Positions 15,943-23,220 of a DNA stretch of 38,375 nucleotides are shown in pieces; the stretch's first letter is position 1, and each line of letters begins with the position of its first letter. The DNA lies in contig NZ_AWZU01000028.1 in the NCBI RefSeq assembly GCF_000472385.1, forward strand, positions 63,506 through 101,880, given 5' to 3'. This DNA comes from Bradyrhizobium sp. ARR65 (GTDB lineage Bacteria; Pseudomonadota; Alphaproteobacteria; Rhizobiales; Xanthobacteraceae). The position numbers and the translations under genes are program-made. Under the pieces are notes generated by a model. It had not been told where the DNA came from. It saw nothing but the letters and a program-made list of their open reading frames with translations, and did no database searches.

Positions 15943-16605
15943 TCACATCACGGCGCGAAATTCCACGCCGTGCAGGCGAATGGTCGGTGCCATGCCGAAA
16001 TGATTGCCGCCGAACACGCGCAGGCGCCGCTCGAGGTCCTCCTTGGTGATGTCGAGCGGGATATCGCAGATCGAGCGGTAGACGCGTCGCGAATATTTGG
16101 TGCCGTTCCACTGCAGCTCGGAGACCGGCAACGGCGCGGGATCGCAGGCCAGCCGCTCCGCCAGATTCCAGAACAGCCGCGCCAGGTGCGCATAAGCGAG
16201 TCCTTCGAGGCCGAGCACGTCGATGTCCGAAGGGATCGGAAACCGCACCACGTTCAAAATCGGACCCGAGTCCACGCGCTCCGCCATCTCATGCACGGTC
16301 ACGCCGAATTCGCTGGCTTCTTCGTACAGCGCGAAATGGGCCGGCGCCCATCCGGGATAGCGCGGCGGGCCGGGATGGAAGTTATAGGCGCCAAAGCCGA
16401 GACCGTTGAGCACGTGCGCCGGCACGATCACCGTCGTCGCGAAAGCAAGCAGGCGGCTTCGCGCCAGGGTCGCTTCATCGAATTCCGCGAATTGGTCCGG
16501 TGTTGCTACGGCATGAATGGTGAGCACGGGATTGTGCTCGCGCAACACGGCCTCCAGCGCCATTTGCTCGGGCGGCTCCGTGACGAGAATGATGCTGTCG
16601 AACAT
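15943..16605 (-). CDS. Formyltransferase-domain protein (Fmt/PurN-like fold)
   Basis: A 220-residue protein consisting only of the formyl-transferase N-terminal domain and a short tail. The catalytic set is visible: Asn75 and His77 in YNFHPGPPRYPGWAP, then VTVHEMAERVDSGPI with His105 and Asp112, giving the Asn-His-Asp triad with Fmt-like spacing. It lacks the tRNA-binding C-terminal domain of methionyl-tRNA formyltransferase (about 310 residues) and is closer in design to stand-alone formyltransferases that act on sugar amines or small molecules with formyl-tetrahydrofolate. The ATG at 16605 has GGAG five bases upstream; a GTG at 16611 overlaps that site and is less likely. The gene is flanked by repeat A and the TadE-like gene, so the context does not reveal the substrate. 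Confidence 0.82.
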   Translation of the reverse strand: MFDSIILVTEPPEQMALEAVLREHNPVLTIHAVATPDQFAEFDEATLARSRLLAFATTVIVPAHVLNGLGFGAYNFHPGPPRYPGWAPAHFALYEEASEFGVTVHEMAERVDSGPILNVVRFPIPSDIDVLGLEGLAYAHLARLFWNLAERLACDPAPLPVSELQWNGTKYSRRVYRSICDIPLDITKEDLERRLRVFGGNHFGMAPTIRLHGVEFRAVM

Positions 16606-16715
16606 CGGCACTCCGGGCGCGCAGAACTCATCTTCGAGTCAAAATGTCGCACGCGGGTGTAAAGATCGCGTCAACCATGGGCCGCAAGACGCGACCAAGC
16701 TGTCCCTTTCAAGGC

Positions 16716-16735
16716 GCCTCGTTTAAAAAAGAGGC
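16716..16735. repeat. Short A-rich hairpin after the first TadE-like gene
   Basis: GCCTC-N10-GAGGC with the loop GTTTAAAAAA directly follows the minus-strand TadE-like stop. The T-run (minus strand) is in the loop rather than after the stem, so termination is doubtful. Confidence 0.25.
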
Positions 16736-16736
16736 T

Positions 16737-17306
16737 TCAAATTGTGGCGCAAGCCGATCCGCTGTATGGCTCGTTTCTGAAAGCGGCGGTCGCGGTCAGC
16801 AGTCTCTTGTTGCCGGCCAGATTTGAGGGATTCCAGCCAAGTCCGGTCACGAACAGCGGCCATTGATAGAACAACCGGACCACCACGATGTCGCAGGCGC
16901 CGCCGGGGTTGTATTGCATGTTGCCGCCCTGGAAATTGCCGCTGCTGTCGATCGGATTGTTGATCACGATGCTCGAGAATGAAGGATAGCTTTCGACGTC
17001 GATGGAGATGCCACCGCAAGTGAAGAGCGCCGGCACTTGGCTGCAGACGTAGGATGCGAATTGCGATTGTGTGTAGGATGCGGTCTGTGCCTGTCCCGTC
17101 TGGATCATCCGCGCTGAATCCTGTGTGATCGTCTCCAGCAACTGCCCTGCAAGAAACATGGTGCCGGCCTCGATGGTCGCAAACAGTAGCGCGAAGAACA
17201 CCGGAGCGACCAGCGCGAACTCCAGTGCGGCCGATCCTCTGCGGCTGCGCCGAAAGCGGCGCAGTAGCTGGCGATGCGAAACGGCGCATGTGGCGGCTGA
17301 TGGCAT
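16737..17306 (-). CDS. TadE/TadG-family pilus-assembly protein (first copy)
   Basis: A 189-residue TadE-like minor pseudopilin. After a basic N-terminus (RRFRRSRRG) comes GSAALEFALVAPVFFALLFA, the TadE signature with the conserved Glu in the first turn of a single transmembrane helix (about 25-48). The remainder is a periplasmic domain with cysteines in YVCSQ, FTCGG, GACDI and SACAT that could form disulfides. Such proteins belong to Flp/Tad pilus systems. The ATG at 17306 has GAGG nearby; a TTG two codons earlier is the alternative. It is divergent from the TadG-like gene, and none of the tad export genes (tadA, tadB, tadC, rcpA, cpaB) is in the window. Confidence 0.85.
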   Translation of the reverse strand: MPSAATCAVSHRQLLRRFRRSRRGSAALEFALVAPVFFALLFATIEAGTMFLAGQLLETITQDSARMIQTGQAQTASYTQSQFASYVCSQVPALFTCGGISIDVESYPSFSSIVINNPIDSSGNFQGGNMQYNPGGACDIVVVRLFYQWPLFVTGLGWNPSNLAGNKRLLTATAAFRNEPYSGSACATI

Positions 17307-17650
17307 CGGCAATCCTCGGTTTGACGGGCGATCTTGCTCGCGCGAGCCATTGGATTAGCCGAAACTCATTGTCGAAATGTTTCACGTGATAGTTCGAATC
17401 CCAAGCATTGGGTTGTCAAAACATTAACCTGACTCATCCTGGCCGCCGGCCCGCGCGTTCAATGACGCTCGTGCACGGCCGCGGCGAATCTGAAACTTAG
17501 CGACTAATCCGAAAGAGCGCGTTTACCAGGGATTCTATTTCTGCACCCGCGGCGCAACCGGCCGCTCGCGACTCTCCGATACCATTAATATCCCTTCGAC
17601 CATTCGTGGCCTATACCGCCCGGACGAAAACCCGACAGAGGTGACCCGCC
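17307..17650. promoter_or_regulatory. 344-bp divergent control region of the TadE/TadG-like genes
   Basis: No gene is seen. It holds the leader regions of the divergent TadE-like and TadG-like genes. A small perfect hairpin CCCAA-GCA-TTGGG lies at 17400-17412, and AT-richer stretches occur around 17417-17430 and 17580-17595. GAGGTGA at 17638-17644 is the ribosome-binding site of the TadG-like gene. No confident -35/-10 pair was identified. Confidence 0.35.
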
Positions 17651-19006
17651 ATGTCCCGAATCCGATCGGCCTTCGTAGAGTTCGCACGCGCGGAGGAGGG
17701 CAATCTCGCCGTCATCTTCGCCATCGCGATCCTGCCAATGCTCGTCGCCGTCGGCGCTGCGGTCGACTATTCGCGCGCCTCTCTCGCGCGCACCCAGATG
17801 CAGAACGCGCTTGATTCCACCGCGCTGATGCTCGCCAGGGATCTCGCCTCGAACGTCATCACTACTTCCCAGATTCCCACCAAGGGACCAGCCTACTTCT
17901 CTGGCCTCTACACCAACAAAGATGCCCAGAACGTCTCGGTTACCGCGAGCTACACGCAAGGCAGCGGCACCACTAAATCGACCGTGCTGGTCACGGCAAA
18001 GGCGCAGATCAAGACCGATTTCATGCAGGTCGTCGGGTTTCCGCTAATGAGTTTCGACGCGAGCTCCACCGCTGTCTGGGGCTTCAACCTACTACGCGTC
18101 GCGCTGGTCCTCGACAACACCGGCTCGATGAACGACTACAACAAGATCGGCGCGCTCAAGACCGCCGCCAACAACCTCGTCACCCAACTGTCGGGGCTCG
18201 CACAGAACAATGGCGACGTCATGATCTCGGTGGTGCCCTTCGAGGTCGAAGTCAACATCGGCAAGTCCTACAAGAGTGCTACCTGGCTGCGGTGGGATCT
18301 CTGGGATGCAAACAACACCAATTCTTGGGGCGGGACCTATTGTAGCGGCGGCTCGTGGTTCACCAAGGCCGAGTGCCTTGGCCATGGCTACACCTGGGGC
18401 GACACTCAAAGCACTTCCGATACATCGCTGTGGAACGGCTGCGTCAGCGACCGCGACCAGAGCTACGACGTCTCCTCCACGGTGCCGAGTTCAACCGCGA
18501 CGAACTTCCCCGCGGACCAGGAGCGGTACTGCCCAGTCGCAGCGCTCTTGCCGTTGACCTACAATTGGTCCAGCGTCACCAGCACCATCAACTCGATGAC
18601 CGCTAACGGCGCCACCAACCAGACCATCGGCTTGCAGTGGGGCTGGCTATCGCTGCTGCAGCAGGCGCCGCTGAACGCGCCTGCCGAAGACCCCACCAAG
18701 GTCTATCAGCACGTCATCGTGCTGTTTACGGACGGATTGAACACCGCCGACCGCTGGTACGGCAACGGCTCCAGTACCTCCACTCAGGTCGACACGCGGA
18801 TGAAAGCCCTGTGCGACGCGATCAAGCAGACCAACACGACGATCTACACCGTCCAGATCGATACCGATGGCGCCGGACAGTCGGCGGTGCTGCCGTACTG
18901 CGCGTCATCGGCCGGCAACTTCTATATGCTCACCAACCCGAACCAGATCGCGACGGCATTCGCGGCGATCGGCACCCAGATATCCCAGTTGCGCGTGGCC
19001 AAGTAG
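17651..19006 (+). CDS. TadG-like protein with von Willebrand factor A domain
   Basis: A 451-residue membrane-anchored surface protein. The N-terminus has the TadG pattern EEGNLAVIFAIAILPM with one transmembrane helix (about 18-38) followed by VDYSRASLARTQMQNALDS. From about 147 a VWA domain begins, RVALVLDNTGSMNDY, with Asp155, Thr157 and Ser159 forming the metal-ion-dependent adhesion site, and later VLFTDGLNTADRW. A cysteine-bearing insertion (YCSGGSWFTKAECLG, NGCVSD, RYCPVA) sits between early VWA strands. The C-terminus (MLTNPNQIATAFAAIGTQISQLRVAK) is the usual last helix. It is likely part of, or an adhesin associated with, the Tad pilus, flanked by two minus-strand TadE-like genes. Confidence 0.88.
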   Translation: MSRIRSAFVEFARAEEGNLAVIFAIAILPMLVAVGAAVDYSRASLARTQMQNALDSTALMLARDLASNVITTSQIPTKGPAYFSGLYTNKDAQNVSVTASYTQGSGTTKSTVLVTAKAQIKTDFMQVVGFPLMSFDASSTAVWGFNLLRVALVLDNTGSMNDYNKIGALKTAANNLVTQLSGLAQNNGDVMISVVPFEVEVNIGKSYKSATWLRWDLWDANNTNSWGGTYCSGGSWFTKAECLGHGYTWGDTQSTSDTSLWNGCVSDRDQSYDVSSTVPSSTATNFPADQERYCPVAALLPLTYNWSSVTSTINSMTANGATNQTIGLQWGWLSLLQQAPLNAPAEDPTKVYQHVIVLFTDGLNTADRWYGNGSSTSTQVDTRMKALCDAIKQTNTTIYTVQIDTDGAGQSAVLPYCASSAGNFYMLTNPNQIATAFAAIGTQISQLRVAK

Positions 19007-19200
19007 GCCGCGAACCGCGCGAACGGCGAGGCGCAGCCTGCACAAGTGAGGAGGTTGGCTGCCCGCATCTGTGCATAGCGGATCGCGCTTTTGCTAACTC
19101 AATCAAGTTTAGTAGCCGGTTCGTCAATGGTGGACCGCGCCCGAATGCCTCGTCAGGCGCGTAAAATGAACGGCTAGTGTTATGTCTCTGACGGTTCATC

Positions 19201-19304
19201 CCGTCATTCCGCGGCCCGAGCGGAGCGAAGGAGCGCGGAATCCAAATTACTGTGTAGTTATGTATTCCGGGCTCGTCGTTTCCGCGGCACCCCGGAATGA
19301 CAGG
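19201..19304. repeat. Interspersed palindromic repeat family C
   Basis: A block that opens CCGTCATTCCGCGG and closes CCCCGGAATGACAGG; the ends are inverted repeats of GTCATTCCG and there is an internal ATTCCGCG/ATTCCGGG pair. Elements with GTCATTCCGGG ends are familiar in Bradyrhizobium-type genomes. It fills most of the 315-bp gap between the TadG-like gene (plus) and the second TadE-like gene (minus), so it may act as a two-way 3'-end structure. The rest of that gap (19007-19200) holds nothing recognisable. Confidence 0.7.
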
Positions 19305-19321
19305 ATGTCGAAGTCACGACC

Positions 19322-19942
19322 TTACTTCTGAGGGCAGGCTGAGTTCGCGGTCACGTTATATTGGACGCATAGCGACTGGCGCGGGCGCGTGTAACTAGAG
19401 TCGGTCAAGGTGACGCCGCTCTTGTTCATGACGTAGCCCACAGCCGGCACGTAGGTGTAGGTGACGCTCGAGTAGATGATGTAGGTATTGGCGACCTGGA
19501 GCGAGCTGGGAATGGATACGATCGTTCCAGCGGCGAGGGGCGTCGAGCCGTCACTGTTCTTGGCCCATTGCACGCGGGCCTGTAGCGACGAATTGACCCA
19601 CAATTCGAGGATGGACTGTTTCACGGCGCTCGGTGAGGGAGGGCACGGGCTTGTCGGCGTAACAAAGGGGGACATAATCGCGCTCGAGGCGCAAAAGAAA
19701 TTGTTCAGATCAGTATCGTTGAGCGATGACGATTGAGAAGTCAGGTCCGAGATCGCGTGCGCCGTGATCGAGACCTTGCGGTATGCGCTAATGCCGTTGG
19801 TGATTTCGACTAGCCCGAAGAACAGCACAAGCATGATCGGAGCGATAACGGCAAATTCTGTCGCGGCGATCCCGCTGCCGTCACGCACCAGACGCGTCAC
19901 GAGAAGCGACATGCGCTGCCAGCTCTTCGTCTTGCCATTCAT
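19322..19942 (-). CDS. TadE/TadG-family pilus-assembly protein (second copy)
   Basis: A 206-residue TadE-like protein: basic N-terminus, then GIAATEFAVIAPIMLVLFFG (about 24-43), the TadE helix with its conserved Glu, then ITNGISAYRKVSITAHAISDLTSQ and a Ser/Thr/Tyr-rich periplasmic domain. Cysteines occur in FFCASS, SPCPPS, SLCVQY and SACPQK. It resembles the first TadE-like protein in layout but is not a close copy. It points toward the TadG-like gene, convergent with it. The start is the ATG at 19942. It may work with the TadG-like protein in a Flp pilus whose main genes lie elsewhere. Confidence 0.85.
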   Translation of the reverse strand: MNGKTKSWQRMSLLVTRLVRDGSGIAATEFAVIAPIMLVLFFGLVEITNGISAYRKVSITAHAISDLTSQSSSLNDTDLNNFFCASSAIMSPFVTPTSPCPPSPSAVKQSILELWVNSSLQARVQWAKNSDGSTPLAAGTIVSIPSSLQVANTYIIYSSVTYTYVPAVGYVMNKSGVTLTDSSYTRPRQSLCVQYNVTANSACPQK

Positions 19943-19996
19943 CGTAGTTGCCCCGGCTCAACCAAGATCTGGCCGGACTATGCAGCCTCGGGCTTA

Positions 19997-20016
19997 AGCA
20001 AGGTTTAACCCTTGCT
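19997..20016. promoter_or_regulatory. Inverted repeat in the TadE/P450 divergent region, possible operator
   Basis: AGCAAGG-TTTAAC-CCTTGCT is a perfect 7-bp inverted repeat with a 6-base spacer. It lies 55 bases upstream of the second TadE-like start and 150 bases upstream of the P450 start. Position and symmetry fit a regulator site; no regulator is known. Confidence 0.35.
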
Positions 20017-20165
20017 CAGACTCTCGGGGTGATCCAGGCGTGAATCGTTTGGCATGGTTCAAGGCCTTTCGCTGGGCAACCCCGCAAAGCAGCGGTTCCG
20101 CCTCTTGCGTCGGCATCCGTGCATCCCATGTTCGCTGTGCGGGCTGGTGGTTCGGGAGCGGGCCG

Positions 20166-21374
20166 ATGGAGAGCCGCGTCGATTTCGCAAGCGAGGCGTT
20201 TTTTCGTGATCCGGGCGCGGCCATTGCGCGGCTGCGTGCAACCGCCCCGGTGGTTGCGAGCTATTTTCCGATCACGGGCCGGGTCTGGGTCACCACGACC
20301 CACGAGGCAACCGCCAAGGTCCTGAAGGATTCGGCGAATTTTACCTTGCGCAAGGACGACGGCGCGGTCGCCGGGCTGCGCTGGTGGATGCCGTCGTCCA
20401 TCACGGTGCTCGCCAACAACATGCTCACCACCGACGAGCCGGACCATACGCGGCTACGCGGCATCGTGGATGAAGCCTTTCGCCGTCGCGCGGTGCTAGA
20501 CATGGAGCCGCACATCCGCGCCATTGCCGATCGGCTGGCCGATGGGCTGTTCGCAGACGGCGAGCCGGCGGATGTGGTGGCGCGCTTTGCGCGCATCCTG
20601 CCGCTGTCGGTGATTTGCGAGCTGCTCGGCCTGCCGCAAGAAGATCGGCCGCAATTCATTGCCTGGGCCAATGCGCGGTCGCGGCTCACCGGCCCGATCA
20701 GCTTCTTTCGTCTGATTTCGGTGGTCAAGAAGATGCGCCGCTATTTCGAGCAGCGGCTGGCATTTGCGCGCGCGCAAGGCGGCGAAGGGCTGATCGCCGA
20801 GCTGGTGCGGGTGGAAGGTGAGGGCGGCGGCATCAGCGCCAACGAGCTGGTGTCCATGCTGTTCCTGCTGCTCGTTGCGGGATCGGATACGACCGCGCAT
20901 CTGATCAGCGGCTCCGTGTTCGAGCTCTTGAAGGATCCGTCGCGGCGGGATTGGCTCGCGGCCGATTGGAGCCGGCTGCATCTCGCCATCGAAGAATTCC
21001 TGCGTTTCGTCTCGCCGGTGCAATTCTCCAAGCCGCGCTACGTGCGCCAGGACCTCGAGCTCGAAGGCGTGCGCCTGAAGAAAGGCGACAAGGTCATGGC
21101 CATGATCGTCGCCGCGAACCTCGATCCGGCCGCGAACGAACATCCGGAGCAGCTTGACCTGTCGCGCCGGCCGAACCGGCATCTCGCGTTCGGCACTGGG
21201 ATTCATTTTTGTCTCGGCCATCAGCTTGCGCGCATCGAGGCGCAGGCCGCCCTGCAGGCGCTGTTCACCCGCTGGCCGAAGCTGCGGCTGGCGGCAAAGC
21301 CGGCAGACATCCGCTGGCGCCGTCAGCCGGGCCTGCGGGCGATCGCTAAGTTGCCGGTCTCGGCAAGGGCGTGA
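20166..21374 (+). CDS. Cytochrome P450 monooxygenase
   Basis: A 402-residue soluble bacterial P450. The oxygen-activating I-helix reads LVAGSDTTAH (near 236-245), the K-helix ExxR is EEFLRF, and the haem loop is FGTGIHFCLGHQLA with the iron-ligand Cys349. An early DEPDHTRLRGIVDEAF (C-helix) is typical of class I enzymes. The chosen ATG at 20166 follows GGGAGCGGG and gives a normal length; an in-frame GTG at 20040 would add 42 residues with no P450 similarity. No ferredoxin or reductase gene is adjacent, so the redox partner is elsewhere, and the substrate cannot be inferred. The gene stands alone, convergent with the decarboxylase/racemase-like gene. Confidence 0.93.
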   Translation: MESRVDFASEAFFRDPGAAIARLRATAPVVASYFPITGRVWVTTTHEATAKVLKDSANFTLRKDDGAVAGLRWWMPSSITVLANNMLTTDEPDHTRLRGIVDEAFRRRAVLDMEPHIRAIADRLADGLFADGEPADVVARFARILPLSVICELLGLPQEDRPQFIAWANARSRLTGPISFFRLISVVKKMRRYFEQRLAFARAQGGEGLIAELVRVEGEGGGISANELVSMLFLLLVAGSDTTAHLISGSVFELLKDPSRRDWLAADWSRLHLAIEEFLRFVSPVQFSKPRYVRQDLELEGVRLKKGDKVMAMIVAANLDPAANEHPEQLDLSRRPNRHLAFGTGIHFCLGHQLARIEAQAALQALFTRWPKLRLAAKPADIRWRRQPGLRAIAKLPVSARA

Positions 21375-21381
21375 TCAGCGA

Positions 21382-21485
21382 GAGCATGATCCGGAAAAAG
21401 TGTGCAGCGGTTTTCCGTAAAGATCATGCTCAAACAAAAAGCTTAGATCGCGATGACGATTCAAACTTGATCTCATCGCGCTCTA
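21382..21485. repeat. Interspersed double-hairpin repeat family D
   Basis: Two hairpins in tandem. The first (21382-21431) pairs GAGCATGATC with GATCATGCTC and has an inner GGAAAA/TTTTCC pair; the second (about 21450-21480) pairs GCGATGA with TCATCGC. This arrangement is a widespread alphaproteobacterial intergenic element. It lies between the P450 gene and the convergent decarboxylase-like gene, and its right end overlaps the last codons and stop of the latter (TGA at 21475-21473). Confidence 0.8.
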
Positions 21486-22201
21486 GAAAACAGGCTGCCC
21501 CAGCCCTGGATGGCGCGCGGATCGCATCCGGCGAGGCGCAGGCTCTGATAGAGCGTCACAGCCACGGAGTCGTAGACGGGCACGCCGAGCTCGCTCTCCA
21601 GCCTGGGCACGATCGGCGCTCCGCGCATATTGGTGCAGACGATGGCGACCGCATCGCATCCCTCCGCTGCCACCGCGCGTGCCATCGCGGCAATCTCCTC
21701 AGGGGTCACGGTCGCAAAGGAGAAATTGTCCTGCAAGCCGAGATGCCGCTCCGCCGTGCAGGCAAAACCCGCGGCCGACCAATTGGCCATGATCTTGCTT
21801 TGCACGTCGTCCAGATAGGGCGTTACCAGGCCGACGCGCTTGGCGCCGGTTCGCTCAAACACATCGCGGAAAGCAAGGACCGAGGTGCAGGCGGTAATGC
21901 CGGTCGCGGCGCGGATGCGCTCGCATAAATGCTCGTCGCGATCAAAGCCGAGCCACGCGGCCGAGGTGCCGTTCCAGGCGATGACATCGACTTTGGCGTG
22001 GGCCAGCAGTTCGGCCGCACGGAGCAATTCGGTATCGTCGAACTGCTGCAGCGCCTGATGCGACAGCGCAATTTCGGTGACGCGAAAGCGGGAGAAATGC
22101 GCGGTCACGTCCGGAACACCCGCGAGCATCGCCGCCGTCATCGGCTCCAGCACGGTGTTGGACGACGGCGTCAGCATGCCAAGGCGCACGGGAGGGGGCA
22201 T
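21473..22201 (-). CDS. Asp/Glu racemase-superfamily protein with arylmalonate-decarboxylase-like active site
   Basis: A 242-residue protein of the maleate isomerase/arylmalonate decarboxylase (AMDase) branch. It opens RLGMLTPSSNTVLEP, the branch's N-terminal loop. The first catalytic Cys of racemases and isomerases (CTS) is replaced: here it reads WNGTS with Gly78-Thr79-Ser80. The second is kept as Cys189 in IVCTNMRG, and Tyr129 lies in VTPYLDD. This is the AMDase pattern as known for the Bordetella enzyme (Gly74, Thr75, Ser76, Tyr126, Cys188), where a single Cys decarboxylates disubstituted malonates. The function is therefore more likely decarboxylase-like than isomerase, but the substrate is unknown. 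It is the last minus-strand gene after the ABC importer. Its last codons and stop come from repeat D. Confidence 0.82.
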   Translation of the reverse strand: MPPPVRLGMLTPSSNTVLEPMTAAMLAGVPDVTAHFSRFRVTEIALSHQALQQFDDTELLRAAELLAHAKVDVIAWNGTSAAWLGFDRDEHLCERIRAATGITACTSVLAFRDVFERTGAKRVGLVTPYLDDVQSKIMANWSAAGFACTAERHLGLQDNFSFATVTPEEIAAMARAVAAEGCDAVAIVCTNMRGAPIVPRLESELGVPVYDSVAVTLYQSLRLAGCDPRAIQGWGSLFSRAR

Positions 22202-22274
22202 GGGAGCATCCTATCAGCAATTGTACAGCGTCGAAGCACGATGGTGTTGGGTCGAGCGGACTTCCCCTCTATCA

Positions 22275-22421
22275 CCGTCACCTTGACGGTGCTCGCGAAG
22301 CGAGCCTCGAGGGACGACGGCCCAGATGCCGCAGTGGGGCCGTTCATGCTTCGAGGCTCGTGGAGCCTGTCATCGGGCCGCGCTTCGCGCGGACCGGTGG
22401 CTCGCGCCTCTGGATGACGGT
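22275..22421 (-). repeat. Interspersed repeat family A, copy 2 (reverse orientation)
   Basis: Reverse-complemented, this block aligns with copy 1 at 15692-15835 almost end to end, sharing the core CCGCGCGAAGCGCGGCCCG followed by ATGACAGGCTCCACGAGC. It separates the ABC ATPase gene from the decarboxylase-like gene on the minus strand. As it can fold into a long stem, it may lower expression of the downstream gene relative to the transporter. Confidence 0.8.
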
Positions 22422-22445
22422 TTGACACCGCGGCTTTACACGCCC

Positions 22446-23216
22446 TCACGCCGCTTCCTTGGTGGCGACCTCTTTGATCAGGTTCAGCACGTAGCGCTTC
22501 ATATCGTTGAATTCCGCTCCCGTCACGTCGCGCGGACGCGGCAAGTCGAACTCGACGAGATCGCGGATGCGCCCGGGCCGTCGCGTCATCACCACGATCT
22601 TGTTGCCGAGCACCAGCGCCTCGTCGACGCTGTGAGTCACGAACACGATGGTGCCGCGGTGCCGCTGCCAGATGCCGACCAGCTCTTCCTGCATCTCACT
22701 CTTTGTTTGCGCATCGAGCGCAGCGAAGGGCTCGTCCATGAGGATGACCCGCGGATTCATGATCAGCGCACGAGCAATCCCGACCCGCTGGTTCATGCCG
22801 CCGGACAATTCGGCCGGGTAGTGCGCCTCAAATCCCTTCAGCCCGACGAGGTCGATGAACGCTTGTGCCCGCTCGCGCCGCTCGGCCTTGCCGACGCCCT
22901 TGAGCTTGAGGTGGAAGGCGATGTTTTCCGATACTGTCAGCCATGGCATCAAGGTCGGCTGCTGAAACACCACGCCCCGGTCGGCGCCGGGGGTTTCGAC
23001 GAACTTGCCATCGACGCTGACGCGACCGCGCGTCGGCTTCTCGAAACCGGCGATGATGTTGAGCAGGGTGGACTTGCCGCAGCCGGAGGGGCCGAGCAGG
23101 CAAACGAAGTCATTGCTGGCGATCGAGAGATTGATATCGTCGAGCGCCGCGACGTCCCGGCCGCGCGATTTGTCGTGGAAGGTCTTGCTGATCCCTTCGA
23201 TGCTGATCTCGGCCAT
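22446..23216 (-). CDS. NitT/TauT-type ABC transporter ATP-binding protein
   Basis: A 256-residue ABC ATPase: Walker A GPSGCGKST, Q-loop VVFQQPTLMPW, signature LSGGMNQR, Walker B VILMDEPFAALD and switch VTHSVDEAL. The Q-loop and the ALDAQTKSEMQEEL block are typical of the nitrate/sulfonate/taurine/pyrimidine-precursor importers (SsuB/TauB/ThiZ-like). The ATG at 23216 follows GGAGG and lies 4 bases after the permease stop. A longer in-frame start at 23231 would overlap the permease and is not needed. It powers the importer formed with the permease and binding protein upstream. Confidence 0.93.
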   Translation of the reverse strand: MAEISIEGISKTFHDKSRGRDVAALDDINLSIASNDFVCLLGPSGCGKSTLLNIIAGFEKPTRGRVSVDGKFVETPGADRGVVFQQPTLMPWLTVSENIAFHLKLKGVGKAERRERAQAFIDLVGLKGFEAHYPAELSGGMNQRVGIARALIMNPRVILMDEPFAALDAQTKSEMQEELVGIWQRHRGTIVFVTHSVDEALVLGNKIVVMTRRPGRIRDLVEFDLPRPRDVTGAEFNDMKRYVLNLIKEVATKEAA

Positions 23217-23220
23217 CGCC

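Noticed and set aside
17388..17402. GTTCGAATCCC, like a tRNA T-loop
   Set aside because: Flanking bases do not pair as a T-stem, and no acceptor, D- or anticodon stems can be drawn around it.
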